Assembly: GCF_902686445.1 (NCBI RefSeq) | Contig: NC_062215.1 | Coordinates: 32,594,750-32,658,749, forward strand | Direction of reading: 5' to 3' | Source: Sciurus carolinensis | Taxonomy: Eukaryota > Chordata > Mammalia > Rodentia > Sciuridae | Length of the DNA: 64,000 bases | Shown: piece after piece, positions 1 to 11,800 of the stretch | Layout of the letters: each line of letters starts with the position of its first letter | How positions within the stretch are numbered: the stretch's first letter is position 1 | Program-made: the position numbers and the translations under genes | The notes under the pieces: model-generated | The model's database searches: none | The model's input: the letters and a program-made list of their open reading frames with translations, nothing else | What the model was told of the DNA's origin: nothing

Positions 1-164
1 AAAACCCATCTGTGAATCATGGCCAGGATCTGCTGATCCTTGTTGTTTAAGAAAAAGAAAACAGATCATCCTCTCACTTTGACCACGCTGACTGCTCAAC
101 ATGATTGCACAGCACTTAAAAGTTTACAATGCTGGGCGAGAGTCCATGAGCTCTTTCTATCAGA

Positions 165-332
165 CAGGCTCCAGGCGAGGCACTTGAGCTACATGGAATC
201 CTCACAACAGTCCTCTGAGGTAGAATTGCTAGTTTGCAGATGGGGAAATCAAAGAACAGAGGAGTTCACTAACTTGCCCAAGGTCTCACAGCCAGGAAGT
301 GACCCCAATCCCACACTCTTAACCCCACTTAC
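165..332 (-). repeat. MIR SINE fragment, reverse orientation
   Basis: Diverged match to reverse-complement MIR: a 'cctcacaacagtcctctgaggta' type core near 200-222 and a 'gatggggaaatc...aacttgcccaaggtctcacagc' type segment near 239-294. The surrounding 1-910 otherwise holds nothing I can identify. Confidence 0.6.
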
Positions 333-910
333 AGTAATGAACCTCTGTACTTCTGCAAGGGGCAAAGAAGAAAATGTGCTCGGAAGGGTTAGGCATATGG
401 GGTGAGCCTGGCAAAAGTCTGCCCTCTAGCCCTGAGCAGGGAGATGAAAGAGCAGTCCAGGGCACCCAGCTCAGAACCAAGCAGGCCAGTCATGTCTTAC
501 ATCTCCTTTGCCAGAGTGGTCCCAGGTCCCGAGGGCACCTTGCCAGTCTCCATGGCTACCCGCAGTAGGACCTCCTTGTCCTGGTCTGGGCGTTCCATGT
601 TGTATTTCCAGCGCAGCCACATAGGGCAACAGCTAGGGTGAGTCAGGCCAGGCAAGAGGAAATGGCCATACTCAACAATCATTAACATGCAGGGCTGAGC
701 TTGGGGCCTTTGTTCTTGAGCAAGGACTACAGCATTTCACTTTCAGGAAGGACCTGGGAGGGTGGGGCAGGCTCAGAATTACACAACCAAAGCACAGGCT
801 CAGACACACACCGGTCCCATGTTCAGGCCACCTGCAGAAAAAGCACAGGTAAACCATGGCCCCTCCCACCCAGCAGGTCTAGAGAGAGCATGGGCAACCC
901 TTCTCCACTG

Positions 911-1144
911 CTTTTTATTTTATTATTTATTTTTTTGGGAGGGGTGCCCAGGAGTGCTCTATCACTGAGCTGCACCCAGCCCCCACCTCCTGCTTTTTTT
1001 TTTTTTTATAATTTTAAAATTTTGAGACGGTGTCACTAAGTTGCTTAGGGTCTTTGCTAAATTGCTAAGACTGGCCTTGAACTTGTGATCTTCCTGCCTC
1101 AGCCTCCTGAATTGCTGGTATAGGAGTGCACCACCATGCCTGGC
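911..1144 (-). repeat. B1-dID composite SINE
   Basis: Reverse orientation: a T-rich tail, an ID-like unit with degenerate B and A boxes (about 940-985), an internal T run, then the B1-like unit ending in 'ccaccatgcctggct'. Clearly 7SL-derived plus tRNA-like halves. Confidence 0.85.
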
Positions 1145-3089
1145 TCCACTGATTTTTAAACCAGAGAGGGCTTCCAAAAGGGTATAAAATTTGAGCTTTG
1201 TGGTCATGTCAGCCAAGTCAAAAGTGGCAGCAGCAGAAGAAAGGGACCAGGCCAGCAGACCCTGTGGAAACTCTTGAGTCTAAGAGAGATGCACAACATC
1301 CCCTCATCCCCCTGCTCTGAAAGACTGCCTTCCTGTACCCTGCTCCCAAAAGACAGCATCCCTCTTGTAACCATGCAGGTGTCATGCACACCCATCCTGT
1401 GTCCCAGGTGAGAAACACTGGTAACAGTCCTCCTGGGCACCCCAGCAGCCCCGAAATCCTATAGTTAGGGCAACTTGCCAGGGCTGCAGCTGTTCCCTGG
1501 AAGAGTCACATCTTGGCCCAAAAGGCTGTGAAGTGAATTAGTTCATTCTGGGGGAGGGAGGGAAGGAATATGGTTACCAGGGCAGAAAAGTCAATCTGCA
1601 AGGAAAAATCTGTTTCTAAATATGTAATACAAACAATAATGAAAATGGACTTCGAGCAAGCCCCATAAGCGCTTGGACCAGGACTATCTTTAGGTCCCAG
1701 GATAAGGTCAACCCTTTCTCCACTGCCTACCCATGTCACAGGGGTACACAGGAGGCTAAGATTTTACTCTGCTTCCCTCCTGTGTCTCTTTAGAGCTTAA
1801 ACCCTGGGGCCCTCAAAGAAAATAAGAGAAACAGGACCCTTGCCCTTTGCCAAATACAGAGTAAACAGCTCTCTGGGGGACTGCCTTCCTATGAGGGGGC
1901 AGTCTTCTCACACTCTCAGATACCCCTCTGGATTTGCACCCCCCACCCCATTCCCTGGACTCTGCTGGGTGGCAGCAAAGAGGTAGCAAGGAACAAGGAA
2001 CGGGCCTGTTTAGGGAAGCTGTTCCTCGGTGCTGTGTGGGACGCCTGGCAGGAGCAGGCCACCCACCAGGTCTAACTCACCCCCTTCAAAGCCGCTCTGT
2101 TTGTAAAGGGCTTTCGGGGACAGGAAGCAATAAACAGAGTCAAGCGGCCAAGATGCAGGAGCTGATTATGCAGTTGGTGGATTTTCCAGGCCTCTGTGTC
2201 CTCCCACCAGCTGCCCGCGGCTCTGCAGAAAAAGGTACTAGCCAAAGACCGGCTGTCCCTGGCTTCACAGGTGGCCTTTTGCCAGGCTTCACTGGGTCTT
2301 CCTGAGTGTGTGAGAGGACTGTGTGCTTTTGAGGGCCCATGAGCAACATCCTGCCTGCAACACTACTGGAGCCCAGTCTGCTACGGGTTAAAGCTCCTCA
2401 CACCCTGGCCTGTGGCTGGCTCTCAGCTCTGCTCTAAGTTCCTGGGTGGAGGAAGACTCCCTGTATTCCCAGAGGGGAGGGTGTGCCTGGCTGTGGCTTT
2501 CACTTTGGTAAGGCCAGGTGGGTGGCCCTCCTTCACAAGGGAGTTCAGTACTCAGCCTAGTTCGGCTGCATGGGGAGTGGAAAGGGACCCGGGCAAAGCT
2601 GAGATCGTGGGAAGGTGGTTCTGACCTTCCCCATGCAAGGCTAAGCGGGTCCTGCATTCCCCAAGCGGACTGTGACCCTGCAAAACAGTAGGTAACCCCA
2701 CGTGTGCAAAGTCATAAATACAGAGTGGTCTGGGAAATCAAAAAAGGGGAAATCACCCAGTTATCTCTCAATACCAGTAACTAATAAATAACACAGGGTA
2801 TCACCACGTGCAGCAGGGACCTTCAGGCACTGACACAGACTCGCACAAAAACACCAAGAGGCAGTGCCAGGAGTATACTACACCACCGTTGTTAAGATGT
2901 CTGCGTGTCTATGTGTGGGTCTGGGTGGACACAGAGGATGTCTGGGTGGATATGCACCAACTGCTGAGCAGCAGGTACTTCGAGGGAGGGTTGCAGGGGG
3001 AGAGGACTTGCTGCTTACTTCCTGCACCTCTGCATCCTTAATGATTTTACAACACATTTGCTTTATTTTTGTAGTTTAAGAACTTAAGG
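1145..3089. other. Non-coding tract, nothing recognised
   Basis: Unique intron-like sequence without an identifiable repeat or exon. A short GC-richer stretch near 2130-2300 contains a pyrimidine-rich, splice-acceptor-like segment, but no supported exon follows it. A pure A run occupies 3090-3105. Confidence 0.5.
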
Positions 3090-3132
3090 AAAAAAAAAAA
3101 AAAAAGCACATTGCTAGTAGGAATATAAAATA

Positions 3133-3313
3133 GGCCCAGAATGGAGGCACAAGTCTGTAGTCCCAGCGACTGAGAAGTTTGAGGCAGATGGATCACAAGT
3201 TCAAGGCCAGCCTCAACAACTTAGTGAGACCCTGCTTCAAAAAAAAAAAAAAAAAAAAAGAAGAAGAAAGAATTGGGGATATTGCTTAGCTGGGTTCAAT
3301 TCTCATTGCCCAC
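3133..3313 (+). repeat. B1-dID composite SINE
   Basis: Forward orientation. A B1-like left unit with 'gaggcagatggatcacaagttcaaggccagcc'-type sequence, a 20-nt A run at 3239-3259, then a decayed ID-like unit ending with a 'gggttcaattct' B box. Confidence 0.8.
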
Positions 3314-3324
3314 AACATCCCCCC

Positions 3325-4145
3325 AAAAAGGAATGTAAAATGGCATAGTAATAGTGAAAAAGGTTGGTGTTTCCTCAAAAAGTTGAACACAGAATTCCCA
3401 TGTGGTTGGGTAATTCCAATCATGGATACATACCCAAAGAGTTGAAAGCAGGTATTCACAGCAACAAAATGCACAGGTGTTCATAGCAACATTGTTCACA
3501 ATAGGCCACAGGTAGAAACAACCCAAGTGTCTATCAACAGATGAGTGGTAAAATGTATAGTCAGAATAATGGAATATTACTTAGTCACCAGAAGCAGTAG
3601 AATTCTGATATATGCTATAATGGGGGTGAACCCTGAAAACATGCTGAGTAAAATAAGTCAGACTTAAGAGGACAAATATTATATGATTCCACTTATAAAA
3701 GATACCTAAATAGGCAAATTCATAAAGAAGAAAAGTGGAATAGAGGTTTCCAGGGACAAGGGGGCAGGGAATGGGGAATTATTGCTTAAGGAACACAGAG
3801 TTTCTCTCTGGGATGATGGCCAAGTTCTGGAAATAGATAGTGGTGATGGCTGTACTGCAATGTGAATGCACTAAGAGTCACTGAGCCATACACTTAAAAA
3901 TGGTTAAAATGGTCAGGCGCAGTGACCCACGCCTGTAATCCCAGTGGCTTGGGAGGTTGAGGCCAGGAAATTGAGAATTCAAAGCCGGTCTCAGCAAAAG
4001 CGAGGCACTAAGCAACTCAGTGAGATCCTGTCTCTAAAATAAAATATAAAATAGGGCTGGGGATGTGGCTCAGTGGTTGAGTGTGCCCGAGTTCAGTCCC
4101 CAGTATCCTCTCCCCCAAAAAATGGTTAAAAAGGTAAATTTTACC
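3325..4145 (+). mobile_element. LINE-1 3' end (ORF2 tail and 3' UTR), interrupted
   Basis: Forward-strand L1 remnant. The typical ORF2 carboxy-terminal region includes segments resembling 'acccaagtgtctatcaacagatgagtgg' and 'ggaatattacttagtcacc', followed by 3' UTR. It is interrupted by a SINE at 3910-4117 and resumes after it with 'ggtaaattttaccata'. It is far shorter than a full 6-kb element and encodes nothing intact. Confidence 0.8.
3910..4117 (+). repeat. B1-dID SINE inserted in L1, with 14-bp target duplication
   Basis: Complete dimeric SINE: a B1-like unit (about 3913-4035), an A/T-rich linker, then an ID-like unit with A box near 4068 and B box 'gagttcagtcc' near 4089. The identical 14-mer aaaaatggttaaaa flanks it at 3896-3909 and 4118-4131, so it inserted into an existing L1. 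Confidence 0.9.
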
Positions 4146-4704
4146 ATAAGAAAGAAAGGAAGGAATAGGAAGGAAGAAAGAGAGGGATTGAGGGAGGATG
4201 AGCCACTGGTTGCAGAAGACACTGAATCATGGGGAGCACGGCTTGGGAAATTCAGAGTGGCACACAGGAAATCCTGGCACACACAGAGGGGCTCTGTCCC
4301 CATCTGCATGGAGTGGGCCGACACACAATGGTTCCCCTGTTGACGAGGACTGTTCACATGGCCTGCAGAGTCACACACGCCACGGGGCTGGGGAAGATGG
4401 CAATGCAGGCATACTTTCTGGACACTTGGAATGACTGGGTTATGATACATTAGGAAACAGCCATTAGAAAGGTCAGTGTGCTGGAACAAGAGGCCTGCAG
4501 CTGAGTGCTCGCACAGAGGGAAGGGGAGGAGGTTGCTGTCCTGGGGAGAAAGGGCAGGAGTCAAGGCAAGAGGATAAGCCCAGTGTGACCAGAGGGCACG
4601 GGCAGATAAAATCATTCATCCAGCAGATACTGCAGAGCACTCCCGGCCCCAGGCAGTGGGGAGGTGCGACCGGGGATGAGGGGATGTACCCAGCAGGTGA
4701 TACA

Positions 4705-5025
4705 AAGGGTCCTCAACTTTTCATGGGGTCCCATCCTGATAAACCCCATGTAAACTGAAAATATTATAAGTCAAAAATGCATTTAATACATGTAACCTAC
4801 AAACCTCAGAGCTTGGCCTAATCTACTTGAAATGTGCTCAGTATACTTGCATCAGCCCACGGTGGGCAAAATCATCAACACAAAGTATGCTTTGTGCTAA
4901 AGTGTTGCGCATCTCATGTAACTGATTGAACACTGTATTGAAGGGGGAAAACAGAACAGGTATGCTTTCACAGCAACACGAACTTGAAAAATCCTAAGTT
5001 GAAAAATCAGGGACCATCTGTCCTT
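4705..5025 (+). repeat. Old non-autonomous DNA-transposon-like repeat
   Basis: The segment opens with 'gtcctcaacttttcatgg' and closes with 'aagttgaaaaatcagggacc'. Internal parts such as 'aaaatgcatttaatacatgtaacctac' resemble a widespread mammalian MER-type DNA element whose ends carry a short 'taagtcgaaaat'-like inverted motif. I do not assign the family. Confidence 0.5.
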
Positions 5026-5130
5026 AGTGCATCTTCAGTCCTGCCACCTGCCTTGCTCAAAAGTACATAACTATACAAGACAAGAAAGAAAAAGGTGCCT
5101 GTCCCCCCCCCACACACATTCTTCTTCTAC

Positions 5131-5325
5131 TTTTTTTTTCTCTTCTGCAGGACTGGGGATAGAACCCACCAGCACTCTACCACTGAGCTACAGTCTCGGC
5201 CTTTTTTATTTTTCGTTTTGAGATAGGGTCTGGCTAAGTTGCTGAGGCTGGCCTCAAACTTGTGATCCTCTTGCCTCAGTCCCCTGAGTCATTGAGGCTA
5301 CAAGCATGCGCCACCAGGCCTGGCC
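5131..5325 (-). repeat. B1-dID composite SINE
   Basis: Reverse orientation. T run, inverted ID-like unit ('gggatagaaccc...ctctaccactgagctac'), T-rich linker and inverted B1 ending in 'gccaccaggcctggcc'. Confidence 0.9.
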
Positions 5326-6820
5326 CACCCCCCCAACCCCACATTCTTGCAGAAGGCCAAAATCCCTGTGACTTGGGAAAAACTCTTCCTGAGGTTTTAC
5401 CCTGCTTATCTCCATTATGCAAGAACAAAGAGACAATTAGATCCAAAATAAGATCAAACTGCCAGTGTGGGTTGAGCACCCTCGTGGCTGGGCTTACACG
5501 GATCGTGCCCATCAGTCAGTCCCAGGCGTCACGGAACACTGATCCTTCCTTTCTAGGAGGAATAAGCACAGGGGAGCCAAGGCACACCCCAGTGGGATGC
5601 CAGACTGAGGCCTGGGACTACCCATGGCAGACCTCCGGAGCACAGTTTCCTGGGGTTTTATTCTGCTATCTCCATCATACAAAAACAAAGAAGAGCTGTG
5701 GGGCGGGGAGCATGTTTGTGGTCAGTGGCAGCTCTGCCTCACTCGAGATAAGAATATTTCAACAGTGGACTTTTTATAAAAGGACACTGTATCTAGGGAC
5801 TTCCTCAAACATGCCAGATATTATTTGTGCCTGTGTGTGTGGGTGTGTGTGTGTGTGTGCCCGCGTGTGTGCATGCACTCACACACACATAAGAAAGAAA
5901 ACAACGTGCAGTTCTGAAAGATCTTGATATGACACTATTACCTTCTTAGAGATCCACTTCTAGAACTTCACTGTCCAAAAAGGTAGCCACTAGTTATGTG
6001 TAGCAATAAAAATTAAATTTTTAATTAAAATTAAACAAGATTAAAAATGCAGTTCCTTGGTCACATCACCACATTTTAAATGCGCAACAGTTCCAGTGGC
6101 TGATGGCCATCACGATGAACAATGCATACTTCAGAACATTCCAACATTGCAGGAAGTTCTGTCAGCATCGTTCTAGAACCCAGAGGAGAGCCCTTCTCCT
6201 TAGTAAAACAGGCCCTTGATTTTCTGTACCTGCAAGGGGCAAGACCGAGGACAGTGGACAGCAAACCCCAGTTAGGACCCTCCCAGGCTCCTGGCAGACA
6301 GAGCTGGAGTGAGCTCCATGCCTTTCACCACTCCTGACCTCAGCCTCACCCAAGATCAAAGCTTTGGCCTGTTTCTTGCAAACTCGACACCCGGGGCAGA
6401 GGGGAGCCAAGGTCTAGCTGGGAGTCCTGATTTCAGAAAGGGTCTCCCAGATTGCTTTGTGGGGAGGGTGTTCTCAGCATCCCGAGGTTCCTCCACTGTC
6501 CCCTCTCCAGGGCACACCTGACACTGCCCACTTGGGGCTTCTTCAGTGCAATGAATGGGAAGGATTCAGGCGAACAGGGCCCAGAGGAGATGGGGTGGAC
6601 AAGTTTTTACTAAAAATAAAAACACTGTTAAAAGAAACCCAGGGTCAGGCCAAGGAAGTGAACCTGAAGAGGTTCTAACCATGCAGACCATGACTGGGTG
6701 TTTTGTCCTGTCTCCCTAAACTAACCAGAAACAGAGATAGACAGAAGCCCCTCCCACCCATCAACACATACCATGACACCAGACTTAGATACCATCACCC
6801 CTAACTTCGCAGGTTTTCTT
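5326..6820. other. Non-coding tract with one GT/AC microsatellite
   Basis: No exon recognised. The longest open frame here overlaps the adjacent SINE and the microsatellite and has no protein-like character. The stretch 5940-6060 is AT-rich. Confidence 0.5.
5831..5890. repeat. (GT)n/(AC)n microsatellite with inverted arms
   Basis: An interrupted GT tract passes through TGCATGCA and turns into an AC tract, so the two halves can pair with each other. Alternating purine-pyrimidine runs throughout. Confidence 0.9.
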
Positions 6821-6837
6821 AAGAATGTCTCCATTTG

Positions 6838-6941
6838 GGCTGGGGAGACAGCTCAGTCGGTAGAGTGCTTGCCTTGTAAGCACAAGGCCTTGGGTTCGAT
6901 CCCCAGCTCCAAAAAAAAAAAAAAAAAAAAAAAGAAAAGAA
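6838..6941 (+). repeat. ID SINE with perfect 17-bp target duplication
   Basis: Standalone ID element. It has an intact-looking RNA polymerase III A box ('agctcagtcggtagagtg'), B box ('gggttcgatcc' near 6892-6902) and an A-rich tail of about 30 nt. The 17-mer aagaatgtctccatttg is repeated exactly at 6821-6837 and 6942-6958. Perfect duplications and a near-consensus body suggest a fairly recent insertion. Confidence 0.92.
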
Positions 6942-7257
6942 AAGAATGTCTCCATTTGAATCAAAGCAGCATCACCATCTCTCCCCAAAAGTTAATCAAA
7001 ATGACCTGTAAATCTATTTTTCTCACAAAAACACATTGGAGGTTGCTGGTTAAGCAGACAACACACCAAGTTTGGGCACAAGGTCTTCCTTGAAGACTTT
7101 GAGGAGAGACCTGTGAACCTACAGGATCCTGGACCGGTTCCTTTTAAATGTCAGTATTTTTCTAAATTAAAAATTACGTGCATAAAACACACATAAGCTT
7201 AATAAATTATTAGGCAAACACCTTCTAACTACCCAGGTCAAGCAACAAGACTTTGAC

Positions 7258-7440
7258 AGGCATGGCTGGTGTACAACTGTAATTCCCTCAAGAGGCTGAG
7301 ACAGGAGGATCTCAAGTTCAAGGCCAGCTTCAACAACTTAGCAAAACCCTGTCTCAAAATTAAAAATGAAAGAAGGGCTGGGGATGTAGCTCAATGGTAA
7401 AGAGCCCCTGGTTCAATTCCCAGAACTGCAAAAAAAAAAA

Positions 7441-7470
<30 letters not shown>
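7258..7470 (+). repeat. B1-dID composite SINE
   Basis: Forward B1-like unit followed by an ID-like unit ('gggctggggatgtagctcaatgg', B box 'tggttcaattcc') and a 27-nt A run. Imperfect target duplication acaaRactttg on both sides. Confidence 0.88.
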
Positions 7471-7471
<1 letters not shown>

Positions 7472-8904
7472 CAAAACTTTGCCAGTCACTCCAAAACCCC
7501 CTCCACACACCACAAGCTGACTTTTGCAGAAATCACTTCCTTGTGTTTCTTTATCACTCAAATGTACATCCCTGAACACACTGTACTTTATCTTGCCCAC
7601 TATTTTTTTCTTAAATCTACAATTTCCCTTCCATCCTTTTTTTCCTTCATAATCTATGTGTTGAAGAGCCCAGGCTGCTCACTGTAGCTGTCCCCCAGTC
7701 AGACTCCATGAACCAATCTTCCTCTTCTCTCCAAACTTGTTACCTGCCCTGCCAGCCCATGGAACTTCTTTGAAAACAGAGACAGCCTGAAAGCACGTAG
7801 GGAAATGTTTATGATATTTTGTTAAACAAAGAATGCAGGATGCAAATTGAAAAATAAACATAAATATACACAAGTGCATGTGTATGTATACACAGATTTA
7901 AGTATATATACAAATATATCTATATAAAAATACTAGGAAAGGAGACTAGAAGAAAATGTGCCAACATATCAAAACTTGTTCTGGATGGTGGAATTCTGTA
8001 TCCCCGTTTCCCTTTCTTATGTTTTTCCACAATTAGAATATCATAATGTGATTATGAGTGGCCCAGTTGTTTCTAAGCATTTTTAAAATAAGAGTGCTCT
8101 TAAAAGCATGGCACCAGAGGGAATCTGTCTCCAGCCTTGCCCATTCTCCCACCAGCTCTGTGCTAGGTTCCCACAGCCACCAAGAATCTAGTCAAGACCA
8201 TTGGCATCCCAAGCCAACTTCCCTTGATGCCTTCTAGCTGATCTACCGTCTTCCACCCATCTTCTCTCTGTACCAGATCACTTCCCAGTATCCCTTCCTT
8301 TCAGCCAGCTGTCATCTGGTCACCTGGCACCTGCAGTACCTACTAAACATGCATTGGTGGGCTCTACCCTCAGAGCTCCTGGTTCCCCAGGTCTGGAGTG
8401 GGGTCCAAGAATGTGCATATCTGTTTCTGGGGCTGCTGCTGCCTCTGGTCCAGGGACCACACTGAGAAGTGTGCACCTGATTTTCACTTCTCCTCTGTAT
8501 TCCTAAAGCAGCTCTGCCTATCCTAGCTCAGGTTTCCCTTCTCCATGAGGCAGTCCCTGAAAACCTGGGCTGACTGATCTCTTTTTGCCTTTCCTCCACC
8601 CCTAGCACTGAAAGGTGGTCTGCTGGAGGGAGAAGGTACTTAGTGGCATTGATGTGCAATGTAGCATTTTATCATCTCATGTCTTATGGGGTCAGCTCCC
8701 CTCCATCATATAGCTCCCAAGGGCAGAGACTGGGGGAGACACTTCAGTATCCCATACTATTCAGGAGGTATTGCTCATGTCCCGAGTGAAGTAAACCTAT
8801 CTCATTCACAGGCTCTCCCATGACATCGCACACAGAGTTCTAATCATTACACTTACTGAGCTCTGACTGTATGTCAGAATGCATAAGATAAAATTCTCTT
8901 TTCA
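7471..8904. other. Non-coding tract, AT-rich then old-repeat-rich
   Basis: 7800-8100 is AT-rich with TATA-like dinucleotide runs near 7870-7930. 8335-8475 is a probable hAT fragment. No exon recognised. Confidence 0.45.
8335..8475. mobile_element. hAT-Charlie (MER5-like) fragment
   Basis: Resembles the MER5A interior and terminus: 'ctggagtggggtccaagaatgtgcat' followed by 'tggtccagggaccacactgagaag', the familiar internal and terminal inverted-repeat pattern. Diverged. Confidence 0.5.
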
Positions 8905-9020
8905 GGCTGGGGGTGTAGCTCAGTGGTAGAGTGCTTGCCTAGTATTTTCAGGGCCCTAGGTTCCATCCTTAACACCATGAAAAAAAAAAAAAAAAGAAAA
9001 AAAGAAAGAAAGGAAGGAAG
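8905..9020 (+). repeat. ID SINE
   Basis: Forward ID unit with A box 'tagctcagtggtagagtg' and a degenerate B box 'aggttccatcc', then A-rich and (GAAA/GGAA)n tail. Confidence 0.85.
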
Positions 9021-9070
9021 TTAAAATGGTAATAAATAAAATTAAAAATGCATTAAAAACACCTCTTTTC

Positions 9071-9264
9071 AGCTGGGTATGATGGGAGGCTGAGGTAGGA
9101 AGCGGGCAAATTCAAGGCCATTCTGGGAAACTTATTGTGACCCTCTCTCAACATAAAAGGAAAAGGGTTGAGGGTATAGTTCAGTAATAGAGCACTTGCC
9201 TAGCACACTTGAGGTCCCATATTCAATCCTCAGTATCACAAAAACAAACGAACAAACAAATAAA
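9071..9264 (+). repeat. B1-dID SINE, truncated B1 half
   Basis: The B1-like unit lacks part of its head and is followed by an ID-like unit and a tail of A and (AAAC)n. The 10-mer acctcttttc is duplicated at 9061-9070 and 9265-9274. Confidence 0.85.
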
Positions 9265-10585
9265 ACCTCTTTTCTTCACAGAGCTGTAGAATTACAGAAC
9301 ATGAGTTACGAGAGAAACCTACTACTGAAAGCCATGGTCCCTCCCTCTCCACCATACTGCCACAGACTCACAACTTGGCCCGAGATGCAGGTGCTTGTGT
9401 CCACCAACAAGCACACACAGTAGCAGTCACACCCTCTCGTAACCATGGTGAGGGTTTGTCTGCTGGCTGTAGGCTCCATTGTTCCCCCAGCTAAGCTACT
9501 CTGGACTGGCGGGCAGGGTTTATGGCAGACATTGTTAGGAGAACAGATGTCCCGGCAGATGCTGTGACCGTGCAGACCTGGAACCCACCAGAAGGAGGCA
9601 AGGTGACACTGGCTCCTAATGACAAGATGGTAACAAGCAGACCTGGGCCCCGTTTATTCACACATCTGGGAGTCTGGACACTTAGGCCTCTGCCCAACAA
9701 GACATTCTGAGCAGGCTAAAGAGATTCTGGATCCTGGAAGGTGGATGTTGGCTTCTCCTTGACTTTGGTCAGCTTTCACTTTTATTCCAGAGTCTCACTA
9801 TCTACCAAGGCTCACTACTCCCCCTGCCCCCGCCCCCCCCAAAAAAGTAGTGAAACGAAAACATGAGATGATAAAGATCCAATCTGGAAGAATAAAAGGA
9901 GAGATTAAAAAAAAAAAAACAAAACAGCAATAATGCCACTGTTTAAAATTAAAACAAAGAAATTACAAAGAGACTGGGTGGAGAAGTTCCATCAATATCT
10001 CCAAGGGGAAACCCTCCACACATAGTCCTCCCTGGTACAGTGATTCTCGACTGGAGGGGTGCATCAGGATCTTTGGGAGCCTCCCTCCATCAGAATCCTC
10101 TGAGGTGTTCTCAATCCCTGTCCCCCAAGTCCCAAGCAAGTCAGAGGCTCCAAGGTATTGCAGGCCACTCCTAGTTCAGAGACACTACCCCAGAGGTCAG
10201 GTCTGTTAGGAGCAGATCCTCATCTAAGAAGGGGCAGGGGTTGCAGGGGTTGCAGAGGCCAGTTGGGAAGAGTAGCAATGTTAACACTGAGATACTGCCT
10301 ATCTCTGGCTCCCATTCCAAAGATGTTTCCAGACAGGAAATAGCATCGTCCTCGCACACAAGAAAACCAGTCCTCCAAGGACCAGCTGCTTTGGCCAATG
10401 CATGGTTGAGTCCTGAACCACTCCTCCTTTTGTCCACCACTGGCCACTGCCCCATCGCAGCACATTTCCCTGCTTCTGAGCCCTAATTCCCAGGTCCCAG
10501 CAGCCTCACGGTAACCAACTGCAGCTCTATTTCAGGATTCACATTATTGTCTTCTTCTTCCAAGAAGTCTTCCCACATGTATTGT
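9265..10585. other. Non-coding tract
   Basis: No exon recognised. Contains a C/A-rich spot near 9825-9846, an A run near 9909-9919 and a hAT-like fragment at 10040-10200. Confidence 0.45.
10040..10200. mobile_element. hAT-Charlie (MER5-like) fragment
   Basis: Opens with 'cagtgattctcgactgg' and 'gtgcatcaggatc' and closes with 'ctagttcagagacact', a diverged copy of the MER5 pattern. Confidence 0.5.
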
Positions 10586-10766
10586 TTTCCTTTTTGTATG
10601 TGTGTGGGGAGGTACTGGGGATGGAACCCAGGAGCACTCTACCACTGAGTAACATCCCAGTCCTTTTTATTTTTAATTGTGAGACAGGGTCTCATTAAGT
10701 TGTAGAAATTGGCCTTGAACTTGAGCTCCTTCTGCCTCAACCTCCCAAGTTGCTGGGATTACACTG
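10586..10766 (-). repeat. B1-dID composite SINE
   Basis: Reverse ID-like unit ('actggggatggaacccaggagcactctaccactgag'), linker, then reverse B1 ending in 'gttgctgggattaca'. Confidence 0.9.
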
Positions 10767-11684
10767 TTCACCTCCTGCTCATTCCTACATGGCTTTGGCC
10801 TGTCAGACCCTCTCTTCTCCTCCACCAGCCACATGGCAGCACTGATCACATGATCTTATAATTGCCCTAAGGACAGGCAGTGCCCACCTGGAAAATGGGA
10901 TTTCTTTGGTCTCATTCAGTTCCCTGTCCCCAACACCCAGTTCAGTGCCCAGCATGGAACAGACAAGCAATATGTGTATTTATGTTGATCAGAAGAAATG
11001 GAGGGGAGGAAATTTAAAGTCAAGCAGTTCCACAAGGCACATTGTTCAAAACTCTAGGGGAATTCTAACAGATACTTTTATTAGCACTTCCTATGTGCCA
11101 GAGAGAAGGCTGAGACACAGGAGGTAAATGTGCCACATGCTATCTCTGGTTCAAAAGGAGAAAGAGTAAAACCTGGGGTAAAATAGCTGCTTCTGAAGTC
11201 CTTACTCCCTGTGGCTTAGGGGTCACAGTGACCCCATAACTTCACCCTTTGGATGAAACACAGATTCAGGTTGCTGTCTATCAGAGCAGGAACAATCTCT
11301 CTCTCTTCTCAAGGCCCCTCTCCCTGAGATTGCTGGGAAACTATTGCATGCATTTGGGAGGCCCAGGAGTCAGCATTCCCAACTGGGAGCTCTGGGAAGT
11401 CAATCTAAACCCAGGAATAGGGATAATGTTATGCAGGGCCTTGGTAGGTGAGGGCTTTCTCTCCTATGCCCAACACTCCCAGGGAAGGGAGAAGAGTCCA
11501 AGTCTCCTAGCCACAGGTTTGAGGACACTTGCCCACCTGGGCCCAGGAACAGGCTAGTGAGGATGATGTCCCACCAGTCCAGGGTGCTTTTCTCAGGAGA
11601 GGCTGCAAAGAGAAGCAGTAGTGATGAATGGCATAAAAGTGGGCAGGAAATAAAATGTATTCAGACTCAACCAGAGTAATTGAA

Positions 11685-11800
11685 AATGAACCATATGCCA
11701 GGCACTTGGCAAGGTGCAGCCCCACAGTCTTTATTTGATTTTCACACCAACCCAATGAGGCAGCTACTATTCTCCTTGTTTTACCAACAGGGAACTCAGG
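11685..11800 (-). repeat. MIR SINE fragment
   Basis: Reverse MIR core: 'ccatatgccaggcacttggcaagg' followed by 'tttgattttcacaccaacccaatgaggcagctactatt'. Confidence 0.75.

Noticed and set aside
5831..5890. CRISPR-like or other structured repeat array
   Set aside because: Only dinucleotide repeats; no spaced direct repeats anywhere in the window.
6838..6905. tRNA gene (A and B boxes present)
   Set aside because: This is a tRNA-derived ID retrotransposon with A tail and target duplications; no cloverleaf-consistent mature tRNA.
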